Translations under genes and position numbers: made by a program
Source: JAOUEA01 sp963797635
GTDB lineage: Bacteria; Actinomycetota; UBA4738; HRBIN12
Direction: 5' to 3'
Assembly (NCBI GenBank): GCA_963797635.1
Contig: CAWCPZ010000010.1
Coordinates: 248,001 to 312,000, forward strand
Length of the DNA: 64,000 nt
Shown here: piece by piece, positions 42,762 through 51,916 of the stretch
How positions within the stretch are numbered: the first letter of the stretch is position 1
Layout of the letters: each line of letters opens with the position of its first letter
Notes under the pieces: model-generated
What the model saw: the letters and a program-made list of their open reading frames with translations, nothing else
Database searches by the model: none
Told to the model about the DNA's origin: nothing

Positions 42762-44352
42762 ATGTCACGAGTGATCTTGATCGCGTGGGACGGCGCCGAC
42801 TGGCGCATCCTCGACCCCCTGCTCGAGCAGGGCGCGCTGCCGAACCTGCAGGCGCTCATCGACCGGGGGCAGAAGGACGTCCTGCGCTCCACCGTTCCCA
42901 CGCACAGCTGGGCGGCCTGGCCGTCCTTCCTCACCGGGGTGGACCCGGTGGACCACGGCGTCTACGACATCCTGGAGACGGTGCCCGGCACCCACAAGGC
43001 GTACCCGGTCACCTACAAGTCGATCAAGGCGCGCACGTTCCTCGATGACCTGACCGCGGCGAAGAAGAACCAGCTGCTGCTGGACGTGCCGCTCACGTTC
43101 CCGCCGCCCGCGCTCACCGGCAACCTGGTGGCCGGCGGCGTGCTGCCGAAGGGCCGCGCCGTCAGCCAGCCCGCCGACCTGCAGGACACCCTGCAGAAGG
43201 CCGGGCACGAGTGGCCGATCAACGGCATGAGCTGGACCACGTATCACAACAAGCCCGACGCCTACCTGGACGAGGCGTTCGAGGTCACGGGCAAGCGCAT
43301 CGCCGCCAGCGAGTGGCTCATGGACAACACCGAGTGGGACATGATGGCCAGCGTCTGGGTCAGCATCGACCGCACGCAGCACTGCCTGTCCAACTACATC
43401 GCGCCCGACCACCCCGACTACGCGAAGAACAAGGACACGCGCATCGGCAAGAAGGTGGCCGACATCTTCCGCCAGACCGACGACGCGATCGGCGCGTTCG
43501 TCTCCCGCGCGCGTCCCGACGACATCATCCTGTTCATCAGCGACCACGGGTTCCAGTCGTGCACCCGCGCGATCAACATGGACCGCATGCTCCACGAGAT
43601 GGGCTTCCTGGAGTTCAGCGCCTCCAACGCGGTGTTCGGCCCGATGCAGTGGGGCCCCGTGCGCCAGGTGGCGCGCAAGGTCTACGACACGCTGGGCCTG
43701 CACGGGAAGGTCTCGATGCCGCAGTCGGTCAACTGGTCGAAGACGAAGGCGTTCACCACGATCCGCTCCACCGGCGAGGGCGTCTCGATCAACCTCGCCG
43801 GTCGCGAGATCGACGGCATCGTCGACCCCGGCGACTACGAGAAGGTGCGCGGCGAGGTGATGGACCGCCTGGCGAGCTACGTCGACCCCAAGACCGGCAA
43901 GAAGCCGATCAAGGAGATCGCGAAGCGCGAGGAGGTCTTCAAGGGCAGGTTCGCCGACACGGCGCCCGACATCATGATGGTGCCCGACCGAGGGCTACTC
44001 CCTGACCCACGCGAAGGCCGCGATCGAGGACGCCGACTGGGTGAGCGGCGACCACCGCATGGAGGGCACGATCGTGGCGGTCGGCCCCAACGTGAAGCCG
44101 TTCGAGCAGACCCCGGCGCTGATCGACATGGCGCCGACGCTGGTGGCGGCGCTGGACGCGCCCACCGCGGTGAAGCCCTCCGGTCGCGTGCTGCACGAGA
44201 TCGTCGGGACCAAGGGCCTGGTCGAGCGCGAGGCCACCGAGGAGTCATCGGCCGGCGCCGGCATCCCCGGCATGGGCAACGAGGCCAACGTCACCGACAC
44301 CGAAGCCGACGAGATGGAAGAGCACCTCCGAGGCCTCGGCTACATCGAGTAG
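42762..44352 (+). CDS. Alkaline-phosphatase-superfamily (type I phosphodiesterase/nucleotide pyrophosphatase-like) protein, apparent frameshift
   Basis: About 530 residues when repaired. SRVILIAWDGADWRILDPLLEQGALPNLQALIDRG supplies the first metal Asp, STVPTHSWAAWPSFLTGVDPVDHGVYD the nucleophile region (probably the Ser of THSW), IILFISDHGFQS the Asp-His-Gly metal site, and a second HRMEGTIVAVGPNVKP block plus IDMAPTLVAALDAPTAVKPSGRVL is the standard C-terminal end (DIAPTLL-like). It closes LRGLGYIE. One extra C near 43988 shifts the frame (PDEGYSLTHAKAAIEDADW). It has no signal peptide. Hydrolyses a phosphodiester or phosphomonoester; substrate unknown. Confidence 0.88.
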
Positions 44353-44354
44353 CG
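44332..44354 (+). repeat. 23-bp direct repeat, copy 1 (3' end of phosphatase gene)
   Basis: Covers the last codons GLGYIE, the stop and two more bases (GGCCTCGGCT...GTAGCG). It is identical over 23 bases to 47804-47826, and the two copies bracket the cyclase/AAA gene on the opposite strand. Confidence 0.85.
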
Positions 44355-44357
44355 GGG

Positions 44358-47300
44358 TCAGGCGCCGCTCGCGGCTTCCGGCGCGGCGAGCCTTCGAGTT
44401 CGAAGATCCCGGGCGCGAGGCGGAGTTCGTGGACGATGGCGGCGGCCGATCGCAAGGCTACAGTGGCTTAGGCGTGGGAGCGCGGTGAGGGAGCGATGGC
44501 AGACAGCGCGACGACTGCTAACGGCATCTCGAACGCGTAGCGAGCGGCGGCGTCGGTAGCAGTGGCATGCAGTCTAGTGATCCTTAGGTTCAGCGATCGC
44601 GCGGCGGTGGCGAGAGAGCGTGCGCTGAGATAGGCATGAGAGGAGGGAGGACTACGCGCAGCGCGAGGCGAACATCGGTGCGCCGCGGCTATAGCAGTAC
44701 GGACGCTAGTAGGCAGGTTGATCGCATAGATGGGGTAGAAGCGCGTCCCCTCGACGGTGGCGACCAGTTCGAGCAGGGCGATCGCCGCTGCGGACCATCC
44801 GTGGTGAGCGTGAGTCGGGCGACGAGCGGGATCGTTCCGAAGATCACCTGTGCCTCGTGATATGTGCGGGCGTAGGCCACGAGAGGATCGCCCATCGTCG
44901 CAGGTAAGTGCGGCAGCGGGCCAACTCGATCAGCAGCGCGCACGCGTTGAGGAACGCAGCGAGGTGAAGTAGTTCGCGTAGACCAGCGCGGTAGGAGGGC
45001 GTCAGCTGGGAGAGGGCTTCGTCCCAACGGCCAGCAGCGTCAGGCACTCGACCTCGCCTGTAACCTGCGCTCACGAACTCCTCGCTGCCGCGGCGGCGGG
45101 CGAACTCGACCGAGTCACGCCATGCTTCGAGCGACGCGCGGGGGCTCTCGACCGTCGCGATCGAGTTCGCGACGTTGTTCCGGATCACACATCCTCTCGC
45201 CCGAGTCCCTGTTCATCGGAGATCGCCATGGCTTGTCGTAGGTAGTCGATGCCGGCAGGATCGGCCAGGGATCGTGCACCACCGAGGAAGCTCAGCGCAC
45301 GTGCCGGGGTGGGCATCCCCAGCGTCTCGGCGACCTCGATCGCTCGCTTCGACGCCTCGATCGCCCGATCGAGGTCGTCGCTGATGAATGCTTCGCCGGC
45401 GTACTCCGACAGCACCTGGACGAGCTCGGGGCCAGGCGGCAAGGGCTCCAAGAGTTCGAGGGCGGCGATGGTGCGACCGCGGGCCCTGGTGTCGCTCATC
45501 CTCGCCAGGATGACGGATGTCCGGGCCAGCGTGACGGCGGCGCTTCGGACGTCGCCGTCGGCGAGGAACAGGGCGTGGGCCGCGTCGAGCATCTCGTTCG
45601 CTTCGCTGAACCGTGCCCGCTGCAAGAGGACCTCGGCGAGCTTCGCGAGGAGGTGGGCGCGCTCGGGCGTCCCCTCGGGTGTGAGCTCGAGCGCGCTTCG
45701 GTAGAGGGCCTCCGCTCCGGCGACATCGAGGCTGAGCGATCGGTCGCGGCCAGCGTCAGGTAGCGCCGAGCGCTTCGGAAAGGCGGTCCGCCTCGTCGGG
45801 ACGGCCGGTGGCGACCGCGAGTTCGAGCGCCGCGGTGTAGTGGCCGGCCAGGATCTCAGCGTGGTCCTCGAGCCGCATCCCGGCCGCCGACTCGATCCAG
45901 CCGGCGGCGGTCGTGTGACGCTCGATCCGTTGCGAGCGCGGGATCTGTCCGTAACAGACGTCGCGCACGAGGGCGTGCCAGAACGCGTACTCGGTTTCCC
46001 CCGCCATCGAGGAGCTCGGTTGGCGCCGCACGAGCTCTCTGCGGCCGAGCTCGTGGAGGACGGCATCGATCTGGGCGGGGTCCTCGTCGCCCATCGCCGC
46101 GAGTCCCCGCTCCAGAACACCTTGCCCAGGACCGAGGCGTCCTGCAACAACCGCTTGCGATCGGGCTCCAGCGTGTCGAGCCGCGCCGCGATCAGGCCCT
46201 GCACGCCCGACGGCAAGGGGATCTCGCCCGCGTCGGGCGCCGACACCCAACTGACGCCGTCTCGGCGCAGGAGTCCTCGGTCCTTCAGGAGCCGGACGAA
46301 CTCCTCGGCGTAGAGCGGATTGCCGCCCGCGCGCTCGACGACCAATGAGGACACTTCGGCGGGCAGCACGGTCGAGTCGAGCAGCATGGCCGTGAGTTGG
46401 GCGGTCTCGGCCTCCGACAGGGGTGCCAGGTTCACCGGTTCGAGTTGCGCGCGGACTGCGCGAAGCCCGGAGCCCGCTCGAACAGTTCGGGACGTGCCGT
46501 CACGAGGACGACCATCGAAACGCCGGTCACGAACTCGACGACCTCCTCCAGGAAGGCGAGCAGCGCTTCGTCGGCCCAGTGGAGATCCTCGACGACGAAC
46601 ACGAGCGGTCCGTTCCGGCGACGATCTCCAGGAACCGTCGCCACGCGGCGAAGTTCTCCTCGCGCGCGGCGGCGGGAGCGTCCAGTCCTACGAGCGGACG
46701 CAGCCGTTGGCGCAGCCAGCGTGGCGTCGGCCTGTTCGGTCCGGCACCGCCAGATCGATCTTCTCGGCGGCGACGTCCGGCGCGTCGCTCTCGAGGATCC
46801 CCGCGTGCCGCCTTCACGATCTCGCCCAGGGCCCAGAACGCGATGCCCTCGCCGTAGGGCAGGCACCGCCCTTGCCGCCAGGTGACGAGATCGGGACGAA
46901 CGGTCGGAGTAGGCGAAGAGCTCCGCGACGAGCCGTGACTTGCCGATGCCGGGCTCGCCGACCACGGTGACGAGGTGCACGGATCGGTCGCGGACGGCGC
47001 GTTCGAACGTCGCGGTGCAGCAGGTCGCGTTCGAGCTCACGGCCCACGAGCGGCGTGGTGTGCGTGCGCGTGACGTCGGTGCCGAACCGCGACCGGGCCG
47101 CCTTCGCCCACCACAGCCGCACCGGCTCGGCTTTGCCCTTCAGCTCGACGGGCTCCAGTTCCTCGAACTCGAAGATCGACGCCGTCGCCTCGTGGGTGGC
47201 TTCGCCGACCGCGATCCCGTTCACGGGCGCGACGCCCTGCAGCCGGGAGGCCGTGTTCACGACGTCGCCCGTCACGAACCCCTCGCCCTGCTCGGGCCGC

Positions 47301-47746
47301 GCGCCCAGCGAGACCACCGCCTCACCGGTGTTGATACCGATCCGCACCTTGAGGTCCAGGGCGGGGTCGTCGGCGTTCGGCCTCCGCGATCGCGTCGAGG
47401 ATCCGAAGCCCCGCTCGGATCGCGCGCTCGGCGTCGTCCTCGTGGGCGAGCGGGCGCGCCGAAGACCGCCATCACGGCGTCGCCGATGAACTTCTCCACG
47501 GTGCCGCCGTAGTCCTCGATCCGATGCTTCAGCAGTTGGTGGTAGGGCCGGATCATCGGCTTGGACGTCCTCGGGGTCGGCCGCATCCGAGGTGGCGGTG
47601 AACCCGACCAGGTCGCAGAACAGCACCGTGACGACCTTGCGCTCTTCGGCCTTGCTCCGTTCCTCGACGCCGAACCGTTCGCCGCACTCGTTGCAGAACT
47701 TCGAGGCGTCGGGGTTCTCGGTCCCGCAGGCAGGGCAGGTCAGCAC
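44358..47746 (-). pseudogene. Cyclase / AAA-ATPase / TPR regulator, very many frameshifts
   Basis: A full-length member of the large actinobacterial class (about 1,100 residues) can be pieced together. It has a zinc ribbon (MLTCPACGTENPDASKFCNECGERF), a class III cyclase (KVVTVLFCDLVGFT, GGTVEKFIGDAVMAVFGAP, VRIGINTGEAVVSLG, FVTGDVVNTASRLQG), an ATPase (TVVGEPGIGKSRLVAELF; VFVVEDLHWADEALLAFLEEVVEFV) and TPR-like repeats to the end (ATVALRSAAAIVHELRLAPGIFELE, stop at 44358). At least ten one-base breaks lie between 44.4 and 47.6 kb, mostly single extra bases, with the 3' kilobase worst. Either a decaying gene or a poorly assembled one. Confidence 0.85.
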
Positions 47747-47783
47747 GTCGCAGAGCTTACGGTGCGTAGGTGGCCTCTACGCC

Positions 47784-47824
47784 GAAATGATGGAGCACTG
47801 CGGGGCCTCGGCTACATCGAGTAG
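47784..47824 (+). pseudogene. Second copy of the phosphatase gene's 3' end
   Basis: Reads AEMMEH, then after a one-base break RGLGYIE and a stop, against DEMEEHLRGLGYIE at the true end of the phosphatase gene (44311-44352). Homology stretches a little beyond the 23 identical bases, so this is a remnant of a gene end, not just a chance short repeat. Confidence 0.65.
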
Positions 47825-47826
47825 CG
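47804..47826 (+). repeat. 23-bp direct repeat, copy 2
   Basis: Identical to 44332-44354. It lies 6 bases before the ATG of the DUF4386-like gene, where in an ancestral layout the phosphatase gene would have ended directly upstream. Confidence 0.85.
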
Positions 47827-47832
47827 TCGGCG

Positions 47833-48519
47833 ATGAGCGCCCGGACCTGGGCCGGTGTCCTGCTGGTGCTGGCACCGATCTGGTTCAACGTGTGGTTCGC
47901 GGTGCTCGCGAAGCGCTTCGAGTACCCGGACGTGCTGCGTCGTCCGCCGGCCGAGATCCTGTCGCGGTTCCGCGACGGCGGGTCGGGGCTGATCCTGACG
48001 TGGTGGGCGTTCATGCTGTCGGGGCTGCTGCTGATCCCGACCGTGGTCGTGGTCGGCAACGTCGTCGTGCCGACCGGAGGCGTGCTGATCGCGGTCGCCA
48101 TCGTCGTGGGCGTGCTGGCGGGGCTGGTGCAGATGCTCGGCCTGCTGCGGTGGGTGTACCTGGTGCCGTGGCTCGCGCGGGCGCACGCCGAGGCCAAGCC
48201 CGAGGAGCAGCGCTCGATCGAGATCACGTTCGAGGCGTTCCACCGGTTCCTCGGCGTCGGCGTGGGCGAACACCTCGGGTACCTGCTGACCGGCTTGTGG
48301 TCGGCGCTGTTCGGGTTCGCGCTGATGTCCGGCACCGAGTTGTCCGAGTGGTTCGGCTGGGCGGGGATCGTGATCGGCCTCGGGCTGATGGTGGCGTCGC
48401 TGGAGTTCCTCGGACCCAACGAGGAGCGCGGTTGGACGCTCGCGGGTGACGCCGTGCCGTTCCTCTACATCGCGTGGTCGCTCTGGCTGCTCGCGATGGG
48501 CGTCGCGCTCCTGGTGTGA
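47833..48519 (+). CDS. DUF4386-like membrane protein
   Basis: A 228-residue protein with six to seven helices: TWAGVLLVLAPIWFNVWFAVLA, LTWWAFMLSGLLLIPTVVVV, VLIAVAIVVGVLAGLVQMLGLL, LGYLLTGLWSALFGFALM, FGWAGIVIGLGLMVASL and VPFLYIAWSLWLLAMGVALLV. FEAFHRFLGVGVGEHLGYLLTGLWS matches the DUF4386 core (RYxGVxVGEHLGYLLTxxWT). Function unknown. No good ribosome site precedes the ATG, perhaps because the original upstream DNA was replaced. Confidence 0.82.
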   Translation: MSARTWAGVLLVLAPIWFNVWFAVLAKRFEYPDVLRRPPAEILSRFRDGGSGLILTWWAFMLSGLLLIPTVVVVGNVVVPTGGVLIAVAIVVGVLAGLVQMLGLLRWVYLVPWLARAHAEAKPEEQRSIEITFEAFHRFLGVGVGEHLGYLLTGLWSALFGFALMSGTELSEWFGWAGIVIGLGLMVASLEFLGPNEERGWTLAGDAVPFLYIAWSLWLLAMGVALLV

Positions 48520-48563
48520 CCCGAAGTGTTGCCCGGACTGGTGTGACCAAAGTGTTGCCCGGA
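48511..48563 (+). repeat. Tandem 26/27-bp direct repeat after the DUF4386-like gene
   Basis: CTGGTGTGACC(C)gAAGTGTTGCCCGGA at 48511-48537 is followed at once by CTGGTGTGACCAAAGTGTTGCCCGGA at 48538-48563. The first copy holds the gene's last codons and stop. The GTGTTGCCCGG motif recalls ends of IS481-like elements, but no transposase is near, so that link is a guess. Confidence 0.75.
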
Positions 48564-48565
48564 CC

Positions 48566-48606
48566 GTGTTCCACTATTTGGAACCCAGGTCCACATAGTG
48601 GAACAC
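48566..48606. terminator. Perfect 12-bp inverted repeat between convergent genes (possible bidirectional terminator)
   Basis: GTGTTCCACTAT (48566-48577) and ATAGTGGAACAC (48595-48606) are perfect inverted arms with a 17-base loop that itself contains GGAACC/GGTCC. It lies between the ends of convergent genes. There is no T-run, so a terminator is likely by position only; a protein-binding site or element end is possible. Confidence 0.5.
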
Positions 48607-48636
48607 CTAGGCGGAGCACCACGAGGTGTCACCTCG

Positions 48637-49299
48637 TCAGTCGGGCGGGGACCGGTCAGCCGTGATCGTGGTCGTCCGAGGCGCCCGACCACGAACCAGA
48701 TGGCGTGCACGGGCTCATCGCCCACGTTGAACAGGCGGTGCGGCGTGGTCGAGTCGAACGCGATCGAATCGCCGGGGCTCAGGACGTGCTCCTGGAACCC
48801 GATCTGCACGCCCAGCGTGCCGCTGATGATGTAGCCGTACTCCCGCCCCTGGTGCCGGATCAGCGAGCGGTCGGTCGTCGACGCGCCGCCCACCTCGTAG
48901 ATCGCCTCGAGGAAGTCGATGCCGTCCTCGCGATGGGCCGCGAGCTCCTCCCACCGCACGCCGGAGTCGAGGTCGATCGCGGTGCGCTCGCGCAGGGTGC
49001 AGCACCGGCGACCCGTTCGACGCCACCTCGACGTTCCCGTCGGACGGCGCGGCCGACTCCTCGCCGCGGATCACGTCGTCCAGCGACACGCCCAGCTCGG
49101 TGACGATCAGGTAGAGCGTCCCCACCGACGGCCGCGACTGCCCGCTCTCGAGCTGGGAGATCAGGCTCGCCGACAAGCCGAGCCGCCGCGCCAATTCGCG
49201 CTGGCTGATCCCGGCCTTCACCCGCTCCTCGCGGAGGCGGTCCCCGATGCGATCGAGGGCTTGCGGTTCGCCGGCGGCGGTCGTGGTGACGTCGGCCAT
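48637..49299 (-). CDS. XRE-cupin transcriptional regulator, apparent frameshifts
   Basis: N-terminal helix-turn-helix RIGDRLREERVKAGISQRELARRLGLSASLISQLESGQSRPSVGTLYLIVTELGVSLDDV, then after a break near 49000 a cupin domain VRWEELAAHREDGIDFLEAIYEVGGASTTDRSLIRHQGREYGYIISGTLGVQIGFQEHVLSPGDSIAFDSTTPHRLFNVGDEPVHAIWFVVG. This is the PuuR/SutR-type design, in which the cupin senses a small metabolite. A second small shift near 48690 gives a natural stop at 48637. Divergent from the catabolic operon and, with its SDR neighbour, a likely regulator of it. Confidence 0.88.
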
Positions 49300-49992
49300 C
49301 ACATCAACATCCAGCCACCGTCGACGTAGAGCTCCTCGCCGTTCATCGCCCGATTCTCGAGCAGGAACTCCGTGGCGTCGACGACCTCGCGTCATCGAGG
49401 CGAGCCGGCCCGTCGGGGTCCTGGCCACGACGGCGTCGAGCGGCTTGCCCTCCCAGAACGGGCTGTCGCCCACGATGCCGGGGTGGATCGCGTTGATCCG
49501 GATGGGCGCCAGCTGGATCGCCAGCGTGCGGACCAGCGCGCTGATCCCGCCGTTCACCGTGGTGACCGTGGTCGACCCCGGATACGGACGGTCCTTCGCG
49601 CGGCCGCCGAACAGCACGATCGACGAATCGTCCGACAGCCGGTCCAGCAGCGTGTGCACGGTCTCGGTGTAGCCCACGAGCTTCATCGTGACGAGGTCGA
49701 TCGCGCCGGCGATGTCGTACTCGTGGATCGGGTTGTTGTCGCGGGAGATCGCCGCGAGCACGAGCCGCGACACCGGCCCGACGTCGGCGAGCGCGCCCGC
49801 GATCGTCTCGGGGTGGCTCAGATGGAAGCCGAGCCCGGTGACGCCCTCGCCGATCTCGGCGGCCACGGCGCTCGCCCGCTCGGCGTCGCGACCGGTGATG
49901 ATCACCTCCGAGCCCCGTTCCCGGTAGCGGGCCGCGAGCTCGCGTCCCAAGCCGCCGGTCCCGCCGACGATCAGCACCACCCCGTCCGGCAT
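49299..49992 (-). CDS. Short-chain dehydrogenase/reductase, apparent frameshift
   Basis: MPDGVVLIVGGTGGLGRELAARYRERGSEVIITGRDAERA binds the nucleotide. Later blocks are RLVLAAISRDNN, SSIVLFGGRAK, a GGISALVRTLAIQLAPIRINAIHPGIVGDSPFW stretch and DGGWM at the end. The catalytic Tyr-x3-Lys is not obvious: the equivalent of YxASK reads TVNGGISAL, so activity may be atypical. A one-base shift near 49393 gives REVVDATEFLLENRAMNGEELYVDGGWMLM and a stop overlapping the XRE-cupin start (TGATG). Confidence 0.82.
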
Positions 49993-50048
49993 CCCTGCTC
50001 CCCTCGATCGCGTCCAACAGCGACACTACAGGAGCGCCGTCGGTCTGT

Positions 50049-50068
50049 GCAGTCCTGCTGTCCACTGC
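50049..50068. promoter_or_regulatory. Possible operator upstream of the catabolic operon
   Basis: GCAGT (50049-50053) and ACTGC (50064-50068) are inverted arms with a 10-base centre in the 115-base divergent gap between the SDR and the operon. TAGTGT (50093-50098) could be a -10 box just before the GTG start. Weak evidence; the arms are short. Confidence 0.35.
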
Positions 50069-50107
50069 CTAGCCAAGCCGTGCGGAGGTGTGTAGTGTCG
50101 CTGAACG

Positions 50108-50999
50108 GTGGAGGGGACCAGTTCGACCGTGGCGGTGATCGGCACCGGGCGCATGGGTGGGGCGATGGCCTCGTCCATCGTTCGGGGCGGGTTCGACGTC
50201 GTCCTGTGGAACCGCGACCCTTCGAAATCCGAGCGTCTCGCCGCGTCCCTGGACATGCCCGTGGCGGCGACGGCGGCGGAAGCGGCATCGAAGGCCGACG
50301 TGGTGGTGACCAGCCTCGCCGACGACGCGGCGCTCGAGCGCGTCTACCTGGGGGATGAGGGCGTCGTCGAAGGCCTGAAGCCCGGGACCGTCGCGCTCGA
50401 CACCAGCACGGTCGACCCGCGAGCGGTCGCGCACGTGGGCGACGCGGTCGACGCCACCGGCGCCGGCTTCCTCGACTGTCCCGTGTCGGGGAGCGTGAGC
50501 GTGGTGGAAGCCGGCACGCTCACGATCATGGTGGGGGGCGAGGAGCATCTGCTGGAGCGGGTGCGACCCGTGCTCGACACGCTTGGCCTCCCGCGTGATC
50601 CACGTGGGCCCCCGGGGTGCCGGCGCCGCCACGAAGCTGGCGGTCAACGGGCTGGTCCACGGCTTGAACGTCGCGCTGTCCGAAGCGTTGGTGCTGGCCG
50701 AGCGAGCCGGCGTCGACCGCACGACCGCGTACGAGGTGTTCGCGAGCGGGGCCGGCGGCGCGCCCTTCGTGCAGTACAAGCGCGAGGCCTACGAACATCC
50801 CGACGACGTGCCGGTGGCGTTCAGCCTCGACCTCGTCGAGAAGGACCTCGAGCTGATCACCGGGCTGGGCGATCGCGTGCAGGCGCCGATGCGCCAGGCC
50901 AAGACGTCCCTGGACATCGTGCACCGGGCCGTCGAGGACGGGTTCGGCGATCGCGACCTCAGCGCCGTCGCGGTGTTCCTGCGAGGGGAGGCTCCCTGA
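50108..50999 (+). CDS. 3-hydroxyisobutyrate-dehydrogenase-like NAD(P)-dependent reductase, apparent frameshift
   Basis: A beta-hydroxyacid dehydrogenase: VAVIGTGRMGGAMASSIVRGGFDVVLWNRDPSKSERLAAS (GxGxMG NADP site), DCPVSGSVSVVEAGTLTIMVGG (substrate block), GPRGAGAATKLAVNGLVHGLNVALSEALVLAERAGVD (catalytic Lys in the GxxGxxxK helix). Removing one T near 50583 restores DTLASRVIHVG. About 296 residues. It opens the operon and its stop overlaps the bicupin ATG. Acts on 3-hydroxyacids, tartronate semialdehyde or similar; which one is not visible. Confidence 0.88.
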
Positions 51000-51916
51000 T
51001 GGCCCACATCGTCAAGCTGCTTGACGATCTCGAGTTCCGCACGCCCGCGGAGTTCGACGGACGCAGCAAGGGCTACGCCACCGACGCCGTGGTGAACGAG
51101 CCGGGCGGCGGCGTGCAGATGGGCTTCCGCGTCTCGCGCCTGGACGCGGGCGGCGCCGTCGAGGCGCACGTGCAGTCGTTCGAGGAGTCGATCTACGTGA
51201 TGGAGGGCTCGCTGGTCCTCGACACGGTCGAGGGATCCACCGAGATGGTGGCGGGCGACTACGCGCTGGTCCCCGTGGGCATGACGCACGCGCTGCGCAA
51301 CCTCTCCGACGCGCCCGCGTCGTTCGCCGAGATGCAGGCGCCGCTGCCGCGCGAGCGGTTCGGCTACGACACGCAGTTCCCCAGCGGCGCGGCGCTCGAG
51401 GCCGGGACCCCGCACCCCGTCGACGTGCGCGATCCACGCACCCGTTCGTTCGGCCACATCGACGCCGAGTCCATGGACCCGGCGCTGCAGACCCAGGACC
51501 GCCTGGCCGTGAGCGCCAGCATGCGGACCGCCCTGCTCGTCTACAGCGGCATCAGCGTGAAGATGATGGTGGACGCCGACCTGGGCGCCGACCTGTCCAC
51601 GATGTTCATGGTCCAGTACGAGCCGGGCGGGTTCGCCGGCGCGCACGACCACCCGCTGGAAGAGGCCTACCTGATCCTCGAGGGCGAGGTGGAGGGCGCC
51701 TTCGACGGCAGCACGTACCGCCTCGGGCCCGGCGACGTCGCCTGGGCGGGCGTCGGGTGCGTGCACGAGTTCCGCAACATCGGCGCCGGCCGCGTGCGCT
51801 GGCTCGAGACGCAGGCACCGCAGCCACCGAAACGACGTTCCTACCGGTTCGCCCGCGACTGGAGCTACCTCGCGGACCTCGAGGGCGCCGATCGACCCCA
51901 GGAGGACACCACATGA
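50999..51916 (+). CDS. Bicupin, (S)-ureidoglycine aminohydrolase-like
   Basis: A 305-residue protein with two cupin halves: VQMGFRVSRLDAGGAVEAHVQSFEESIYVMEGSLVLDTVEGSTEMVAGDYALVPVGMTHALRNLSDAP and FMVQYEPGGFAGAHDHPLEEAYLILEGEVEGAFDGSTYRLGPGDVAWAGVGCVHEFRNIGAGRVRWLETQAPQPP. The second half keeps H-x-H-x3-4-E (HDHPLEEAY) and a late His (CVHEF), the metal ligands in AllE/UGlyAH. The first half lacks the HxH pair and is likely structural, as in AllE. The true reaction may differ from purine degradation. Overlaps both neighbours. Confidence 0.85.
   Translation: MAHIVKLLDDLEFRTPAEFDGRSKGYATDAVVNEPGGGVQMGFRVSRLDAGGAVEAHVQSFEESIYVMEGSLVLDTVEGSTEMVAGDYALVPVGMTHALRNLSDAPASFAEMQAPLPRERFGYDTQFPSGAALEAGTPHPVDVRDPRTRSFGHIDAESMDPALQTQDRLAVSASMRTALLVYSGISVKMMVDADLGADLSTMFMVQYEPGGFAGAHDHPLEEAYLILEGEVEGAFDGSTYRLGPGDVAWAGVGCVHEFRNIGAGRVRWLETQAPQPPKRRSYRFARDWSYLADLEGADRPQEDTT

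Noticed and set aside
44332..47826. Reading the 23-bp direct repeats as attL/attR of an integrated element
   Set aside because: No integrase, recombinase or transposase lies between them, there is no tRNA target, and homology beyond the 23 bases points to a copied gene end.
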